A DNA stretch of 64,000 bases, taken from the NCBI RefSeq assembly GCF_018446385.1, contig NC_055996.1, forward strand, positions 132,814,245 through 132,878,244, read 5' to 3'. Origin of the DNA: Zingiber officinale. Taxonomy: Eukaryota; Streptophyta; Magnoliopsida; Zingiberales; Zingiberaceae. Each line of letters opens with the position of its first letter. Position 1 is the stretch's first letter. The position numbers and the translations under genes were made by a program. Below are positions 58,301 through 64,000 of this stretch, piece after piece. The notes below the pieces were generated by a model. It had not been told where the DNA came from. It ran no database searches and saw only the letters and a list, made by a program, of their open reading frames with translations.

Positions 58301-60923
58301 ATTTGCATGAGTAGTTTGATTTTAGCATCTCTGACAGTATATATGAAATTATTTTGTTCCACTTACCTACATTTTAGTACTTTGTTCCATCAAATAATGG
58401 GACTTGTTACTTTTTCCCCTTTTGCAGAATATAATATTTTTTTATTATCTTTTCTGCAATTAATTGAGTCCAAGTTACTCCATTTGTCTCTTTCTAGTGA
58501 TTTTCAGCAATTTGTGGTGTTGTTGGCATTTATTTGTGTCTACTTCCTTTGGTATGAGTTCAAGGCCTTTCTCCGATGGCACTGAAGATGTTGGATTAGG
58601 GGGTTGCATTCAATCTTGGTAATCCTTGAGGAAGTCATTGGCATTAGTCCTTGATTGGATTGGTATGCTACTGCTTGTATGAATGCAAAATTATCAAAAA
58701 TCTTGAAAGATGGATTTTAGAACCATTGTTGAGTTTGTTGATAAACCTTCACTGATAACTCTTCATGTAAAAAGTTGGTGTTTTCATGAAACAGTAATCT
58801 GAAAAATAAAATGAGGATGAATGGGACAATACACGTTTTGCATCCTTCATTAATTGGTACAGATAAGTCTTTTTTAACCTTTTGAATTGACCTCATCCCT
58901 TTCGCTCCACTCACATGAGTCTATTAGGAAGGTCAATGGCATAGTTGTACTATGTTTTTTTTTTTTCACTTATCATCAAGTAGTTCTACAACAGCTCAAC
59001 ATACTCATCCTGATCTGTCATTCAAGTGCTTAAAATCTTCTTCTCTATACCTTATCAGCATAGTTATGGTTCTTCACATATTACATATTTTTTTCCCTTT
59101 TGTTCTTCCTGAATGCCCCCTCTTTATTTCAGATGGTAATCATCTCATTTATTTCTTCAAATGTTGTTATGTTAATCACAAGAACGATACATATTTCAGT
59201 GACATGCAGATGTTGTTTGTATAGTGGATCAATATTTTGTTTACATGTATATAAATATGCTTGCCGTGGCCAGGCAGAGCTGCAAACTAGTTTGGAAATA
59301 TATTCAATCAGTTCCTTCTGTTGGGAATGTATTGTTTTCTCTTCACTATGAATAGGTTAGTAAGAGCGTCCTAGATTCTTCATTAACAAGTCTATTCTAG
59401 GTTTCCTAGAGGATGATGGTCATCTTCTTGCCTCTTTGCTATTCTTTGTTTTGTCACTTATTAAGGCAATTATAGAAAAGCCTAATACTGGTTTGCCTTT
59501 TGTTTTCTATAAGAGGAAGTACAGTTGCTCTTTCGGTCATACTAAACTTAGCTTTGGCACCCTCTGGTCCGAGGAGCTCTTGTCACAGCCAAATGATGCT
59601 TTGACAATGATTCTATATAGAACTCTGGATACATGCCTTTAACATTTTCCAACATTTTCTCTCTGGAACTGGATTTTTCCAACATATTACTGAGTCTTAA
59701 CAAGCTTAATATGGTTGTTCTGTGTTTTACCTTACTATGATACCGGCTGTGTTGAGTTTCTGGATATGCAATAAGACTGAAGATTTTGCTAGCTTTTTGA
59801 TTGCTTGACAATTTTCCGACTTTTCTCTATCCTCTGACAACTTTCTGAGTGATGAAAGCCTAATATGCTGTTAATATTGTTTTTCCCATTTTGTTCTGCT
59901 CAAACATTTATTTGATCTTTTATATGAATACACGTCTAAGACCATAGCAAACAATTGTTGTATTTACATCCATGAAAATTGTAACCTATGCATTTTCTGA
60001 ACTGACAGTTCATACTGAATGAGGATGCAAGTCCAAGAAAGAATGAGATTGTGTTCATATCGCCTACTGGTGAGGAGATTAAGAATAAGAGACAGTTACA
60101 GCAATACTTGAAGTCACATCCTGGAGGGCCCTCTTCAAGTGAATTTGACTGGGGAACTGGTACCCCCTCACTCTCACTGAGTATTTCCTAATCCAAGTTG
60201 AATGCTGCAATTATGCAAATTGCATATGTATGATTATGGCACACTTGAATCCGTGTTTTGGTTTGTTCATAAAAAACATTGCATGCAGGTGACACTCCAA
60301 GGCGTTCTGCGAGAATTAGGGAGAGAGTCAAGACGATAGATAGCTCAGAAGATGAGAAGCCAAAAAAGCGAGAAAGGAAATCAAGCTCAAAGAAAGCAAC
60401 AAAAGACAAGAAGGATAGTGGAGACGGAGTCGATGGCACTTCAGAGGCAGAGGCAAAGGAAGATGCTGCAATGGAAGAGGCTAAAGCACCAACTGATGTG
60501 GAAATGCAGGATGCTGAAGATGAAAACAAGATTAATAGTGAGGCTTTAACGGCTGGGACTGAAGTGACTGAGGTTGTTGTTGCTGCTGAAGAGATCACAG
60601 TGAATGAGGATACGCCCGTGGGAGTTGGGAGTGCAGATGAGCAAAATTTAACCCTGGGAGCCAACAGAAACATTGAAGAGAAAACAGCAGCTAATTCAGA
60701 GAACCATGATGCAGTATCTGCAACTGAAGCCGATAAGCCAGCTGATGCGAAGGAATCACCACTGCAGGATTTGAAAGATTTGTCAGCAGGTAAAGACAAC
60801 CAAGGGGATCTAGCAGCAAATAGTAGTCAGGAGAAGGATTCCAGTGCTGCTTCCCCCAAGGATATCCCTTCAGGGACGGGTGATGCACAGCATCTGCCCA
60901 AGGCTTCTCCTATCAAAACTTAG
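43347..60923 (+). CDS. MBD11: methyl-CpG-binding domain protein, MBD10/MBD11 type
   Basis: Three coding exons: 43347-43475, 60009-60159, 60289-60923; 304 aa. Exon 1 ends AAGAAG|GTTTGG and exon 2 starts after CTGACAG. Phases are 0 and 1 and all junctions are GT-AG. Exons 1 and 2 together form the [14 protein letters not shown], then [33 protein letters not shown] and SEFDWGTG. Exon 3 starts with [14 protein letters not shown], a short basic motif of this subgroup, followed by a Lys-rich and then acidic, Ala/Glu-rich tail. Plant MBD10/11-class proteins are nuclear chromatin proteins; binding to methylated CpG is weak or unclear for several of them. The odd feature is intron 1, about 16.5 kb, holding a 7.3-kb LTR element and other repeats. 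The gene converges on RPL15 with 417 bases between stop codons. Confidence 0.92.
43476..46900 (+). other. MBD intron 1, proximal part, with unclassified repeat-like DNA
   Basis: No conserved exon was found. Around 43840-45250 the style changes (GA-rich 44230-44600, short frames on both strands such as 44311-44691 minus and 44933-45190 plus), which suggests fragments of an old LTR element. No domain or end could be identified. The rest is AT-rich intron. Confidence 0.4.
46940..48125. repeat. compound repeat: CGG-rich ends, AT desert and GC-rich island
   Basis: The left part has CCGTGCCGAAGTTTCGGTC and CGTGCCGATACAGTTTTGG (46957-47035), then about 650 bases of nearly pure A/T (47040-47690). 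A GC-rich degenerate repeat follows (47700-48030), then CCAGCGGAACGGTAAAAACC (48074). It looks like one repetitive element, because the three parts adjoin abruptly in ordinary intron DNA. No terminal inverted repeat or target duplication was found, so the class is open. Confidence 0.4.
47697..48033. repeat. GC-rich degenerate minisatellite of GACGC/CTCCG words
   Basis: Words such as GACGCCTTCG, GACGCTTTCGGC, GGCTCCGGAAAC, TGCCTCCGACG and GGTGCCAA recur at short, irregular spacing. Frames open on both strands only because the repeat lacks stop codons. Dense CpG stands out against the flanking AT desert. Confidence 0.6.
49060..49318. repeat. repeat remnant with GCGCCT words
   Basis: CAAAAGGCGTGCATGCTTAAGC, CTGCGCCTTGTGCCTAGGCA and AGGCGTGCGCCTTTCACAA lie close together, the style of a common dispersed plant repeat. 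Its left limit is unclear. Non-coding. Confidence 0.35.
49372..50887 (-). repeat. 3' LTR of the gag-only element
   Basis: In minus orientation it begins TGTTGGTGCAACATCCC and ends CCTAACA. It carries the ATCGATC palindrome cluster (about 49880-50105) and a shortened CTTCACTCAC minisatellite (about 50435-50760). A run of 13 G at 49395-49407 is only 4 G in the other LTR. It has many short deletions relative to the other LTR. Confidence 0.9.
49880..50105. repeat. ATCGATC palindrome array in LTR
   Basis: Pairs such as GGATCGATCCATGGATCGATCC and CCAATCGATCCACCGATCGATTGG (shown for form; each arm is palindromic) recur through this part. Corresponding arrays are at 37075-37350 and 55665-55915. Confidence 0.85.
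50888..53306 (-). other. non-coding internal region of the gag-only element
   Basis: No long frame exists where pol should be. The sequence is AT-rich, with a patch of ATCGATC words at 51755-51945 like those in the LTRs, and CATCAACCC/CACATCAAC repeats at 51065-51180. The minus-strand tract next to the 3' LTR (about 50910-50888, AGGAGTCAAAAG) is a weak polypurine tract. The relative at 38042 has a better one (AAAAAGGGGGAGATT). Confidence 0.75.
53307..55028 (-). CDS. gag-like protein with two CCHC zinc knuckles
   Basis: 573 codons, uninterrupted. The N-terminal part (about 1-120) is gag-like: [37 protein letters not shown] and [11 protein letters not shown], the style of copia gag (UBN2/DUF4219-like). 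An acidic Ser/Glu-rich linker follows. Two CX2CX4HX4C knuckles are [14 protein letters not shown] (about residue 234) and [14 protein letters not shown] (about 280), which bind RNA. The C-terminal 270 residues are Lys-rich, with a coiled-coil-like [20 protein letters not shown] and repeated [25 protein letters not shown] words. The protein would be particle-forming, and the intact frame suggests selection or recent insertion. It is longer than a usual copia gag. Confidence 0.8.
   Translation of the reverse strand: MGLDLTQVAPPYTSTSFDSWKSRIENFLMMKIEQWFALMEGFKAPRNSKGKVLKKSKWSPEQVQRCEANDKVTKLLVNLLPSTILCKIGEVEDAKELWSKLAKLHEEIPPLYKIMKNPEGDSLEQDQEEDSEVERCSTSEEEIQEASSSRECNEGNKEGAYSLFQVQDDEASTSRIEGEQSLVTPDQEEGEASTSGPSEEEEDGATSEIQEISNGGASAIPTQEGINISINNKNHIICFECREHGHYKSKCPKLAKKKGQVAQKGKVKPKETTPGTKKSKEHIICFSCNQKGHYRSQCLKGKKMVKAQGGISQGGASKVKRKVSFIEPIPSHYGKKHDSSNFYHFNAIYHKNRKHEGIKEKHVALHAKSTTPKARKVDRDLGKNTKDNRYKPRNKNAHGCNEKSKSKDLMIENQVLRSRLDKLEKTLKRMENILKGQNEQNLGLGQQGSSKGHRGLGYKPKIKKDVPTYHRVPYSYGTNPKSRSQVKDTREVIPRSIFATTNVTKTSKKSKKVTNKVTREAIPRVDLEKVTKASKKPNEVTRKVSREVIPSEYLEHPRSTNRFWVPRSIFSTP
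55150..55167 (-). other. primer binding site of the gag-only element
   Basis: The minus strand after the LTR end CCTAACA reads AGTGGTATCGAGCAAGGC. It resembles the initiator tRNA-Met primer site TGGTATCAGAGC with a small change. This fixes the transcription direction of the element as minus. Confidence 0.75.
55168..56696 (-). repeat. 5' LTR of the gag-only element
   Basis: Same ends as the other LTR, 1529 bp. It has the ATCGATC array at 55665-55915 (about fifteen ATCGAT words) and the best preserved minisatellite at 56245-56560. Confidence 0.9.
56245..56560. repeat. about 30-bp minisatellite in the LTR
   Basis: Repeated CTAGCTTCACTCACTAGG followed by ACTTTCCATCTGC, alternating with a variant that has CACCTAGTTTCACTCACTAG. 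The array is also present at 37600-37830 and, with small deletions, at 50435-50760. There are no unique spacers between units. Confidence 0.9.
56702..60008 (+). other. MBD intron 1, distal part
   Basis: AT-rich intron without recognisable exons or complete elements. Frames up to 101 codons (for example 58280-58585) have no domain. It ends with the acceptor CTGACAG at 60008. Confidence 0.5.
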
Positions 60924-61340
60924 TGTAGTGTCGACTAAACAATGGTTTGTTGATTCTAGGGTTTAGTGTGATCTTCTAGACGTGTATGCTTGTAATGTAT
61001 GAACTTGTAACTAGAGCAACCGTATGTATGAATTTTCTGTATGTCCTTTAGGTAGATTATTATCTAACCTAAAACCTATTCCTGATGTAATATTCTGTAG
61101 TCATTAAGGAATTCTAGTTTCATCGAGATTGGTATTAAACCTTCATTCTTGAATTGCTTTGTTAAAAAATGCATGTATCTAGGAGCGAACACCGCAAGCA
61201 CACAATCAGATTCCATATTCTTGGAGTTTTTTTGTAAAACAAAAATGCTTCGAACACAGAGAGAGGGTAACTGAAATATCAAGTAGAAATAGAAAATTGT
61301 TCTGGATAGGATTATCAGTGCCAACAGACTCAACGATAAC

Positions 61341-62828
<1,488 letters not shown>

Positions 62829-62859
62829 GTTGCAAAAAAAGATCGTCCGGGCCTTCGGC

Positions 62860-62867
62860 TAGGGTTT
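62860..62867 (-). promoter_or_regulatory. telo-box (AAACCCTA) in the RPL15 leader
   Basis: The minus strand reads GTGAAACCCTAGCCG about 35 bases before the RPL15 start codon. Telo-boxes are typical of plant ribosomal protein promoters and boost expression in dividing cells. Confidence 0.6.
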
Positions 62868-62899
62868 CACGCACGATGAGAAGGATCAATATTTAAAGC

Positions 62900-63110
62900 G
62901 AGCGACGCGTCTTTATGGTCGTTGGATTAGTTAGCACAATCACGGGCGTTCATTTTGACCTTCCTCTGAGCCGGCCATGTTTTAGATCCGGAGCTCAATG
63001 ATGAGCGCTTGAAATGCCATTTTTAAAATGCAAATTGCTTTCCCCCCGTCAACACGCACCCCTCCATTTCTCCCTCTCTCCCCCGCCAAAAAGACGCATG
63101 TAACCTTTGT
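62900..63110. promoter_or_regulatory. RPL15 upstream region
   Basis: Moderate GC content, with GGCCATG and CGACGCG words near the probable transcription start. No defined element was recognised beyond the telo-box. Confidence 0.35.
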
Positions 63111-63111
63111 T

Positions 63112-63690
63112 TTGTTTTGTTTTTTTTCTGATTTTTTTAAAATTTTTTTTTTTTGGAACTATATAAGTATGATGAGAGTTAATTTTTTTTTTCTGATTTT
63201 TTTTTAATTTTTAATTAAGTTTATTTTAAAATTTTTTTATTCATAGTTATATATTTTAATTTTTTTTTAAATTTCATTTTTAAAATTAATTTTATTTTTA
63301 ATTTTTTTCATTCATACTTATATATTTTAAATTTTTTATTTAGTTTATATATTTTAAAATTTTTATTTAGTTTAAATTTTTAATCAATTTTATTTATTAT
63401 TTTTCATTAATATTTATATATATTTTTAATTTTATTTAATTTTATTTAGTTTTATTTTTTAATTAATTTTGTTTATTATTTTTTCATTAATACTTATATT
63501 TTTTTAATTTTTTTAAATTTTTATTTAGTTTTATTTTTAATTAATTTTATTTTTAATTAATTTTATTTATTATTTTTTTAATTTTTAAATATTTATTTAA
63601 TTTTATTTCTTTAATCAATTATGTTTATTATTTTTTTATCAAATTTTTTAATTTTTTTTTTTTTTTATATAATTTTTAAATTACTCCTTC
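63112..63690. repeat. T-rich degenerate tandem array
   Basis: Strand-asymmetric T-rich DNA with a recurring marker CATTMATAYTTATAT at about 63239 (variant), 63309, 63405 and 63485, giving a loose 70-95 base period. Words such as TTTATTTAGTTTTATTTTTA recur between the markers. Confidence 0.6.
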
Positions 63691-63691
63691 C

Positions 63692-64000
63692 TTTAAATTA
63701 CATTCCTAATTTGACACTTAAATTACCCGCATCCAACTATTAACACATATCATAATCTTCTCTCCCTTTAAATCATCCCTCCCTCCAACCATTGACATAT
63801 AACACATGTCAGAATCTCTCACCCTCTTTAAATTACCCATCATCCAACTATTGACACCTGTCAAAACACTCCCTCCATTTAAATTCGTCATTCTTCAACC
63901 ATGACACCTGTCAAAACACCCCCTTCCTTTAAATTACCCCTCTTCAATGCTTGACATATGTCAGAACCTGCCCTCCCTTTAAATTACCCCACTTCTAACC
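63692..64000. repeat. minisatellite with about 50-60 bp unit, open at the window end
   Basis: TTTAAATTACCC-like words recur at about 63692, 63769, 63830, 63880, 63930 and 63979. Each is followed by CCAAC-like sequence and a TTGACAYRTGTCARAAC block, then CTCCCT. At least five units are seen and the array runs past the end of the window. Confidence 0.85.

Overview
This is a plant nuclear genome window. The evidence is split genes with GT-AG introns, plant-type nuclear proteins and several layers of transposable elements; there is no bacterial or organellar gene organisation. An angiosperm is certain. The style of the Ty3/gypsy Tat element (repeated GAGCGG/CCGAGCGG words) makes me think of a commelinid monocot such as the ginger order, but that is only an impression.

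Six host genes can be built from the sequence. They are: SmB spliceosome core protein (1848-2675, minus, with a decayed duplicate of its 5' end at 3358-3742); a FRIGIDA-like protein of the FRL4 type (15164-18058, minus, 3 coding exons, 539 aa); a NUP1/NUP136-type FG nucleoporin (18746-26444, plus, 9 exons, 1190 aa), head to head with the FRL gene; a UMPH-1 type cytosolic pyrimidine 5'-nucleotidase (27521-33047, minus, 9 exons, 302 aa); an MBD10/11-type methyl-CpG-binding-domain protein (43347-60923, plus, 3 exons, 304 aa) whose first intron is about 16.5 kb; and 60S ribosomal protein L15 (61341-62828, minus, 4 exons, 204 aa), convergent with the MBD gene. All coding exons join in phase and give proteins of the family's usual length.

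Mobile DNA fills most of the rest. A decayed Ty3/gypsy Tat-lineage retrotransposon (4352-11954) has gag, protease and part of reverse transcriptase, no RNase H or integrase, and a tandemly duplicated antisense ORF. Its 5' LTR is replaced by an inverted LTR fragment. A small hAT element with an 8-bp target duplication is at 14290-14670. A 7-kb hAT transposon (34601-41609, 8-bp target duplication ACCTTTTA) has an uninterrupted frame but four nonsense codons. It contains a nested non-autonomous hAT element (35352-36054) and a strange LTR-plus-internal fragment (36566-38258) flanked by a perfect 5-bp target duplication. A decayed relative of the nested element lies at 41946-42446. Inside the MBD intron sits a complete 7.3-kb LTR element (49372-56696, minus, target duplication GTTCC) that carries an intact gag-like ORF with two zinc knuckles and no pol. 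It is a gag-only, non-autonomous element whose LTRs hold arrays of ATCGATC palindromes and a minisatellite. The window ends in a T-rich desert and an open minisatellite.

The most interesting points are: the MBD gene with a presumably methylated gag-only element in its giant intron; the LTR fragment integrated with a clean target duplication but without a 5' LTR; the antisense ORF of the Tat element, with its own promoter-like region and candidate intron, tandemly duplicated; and the inverted LTR end of that element.
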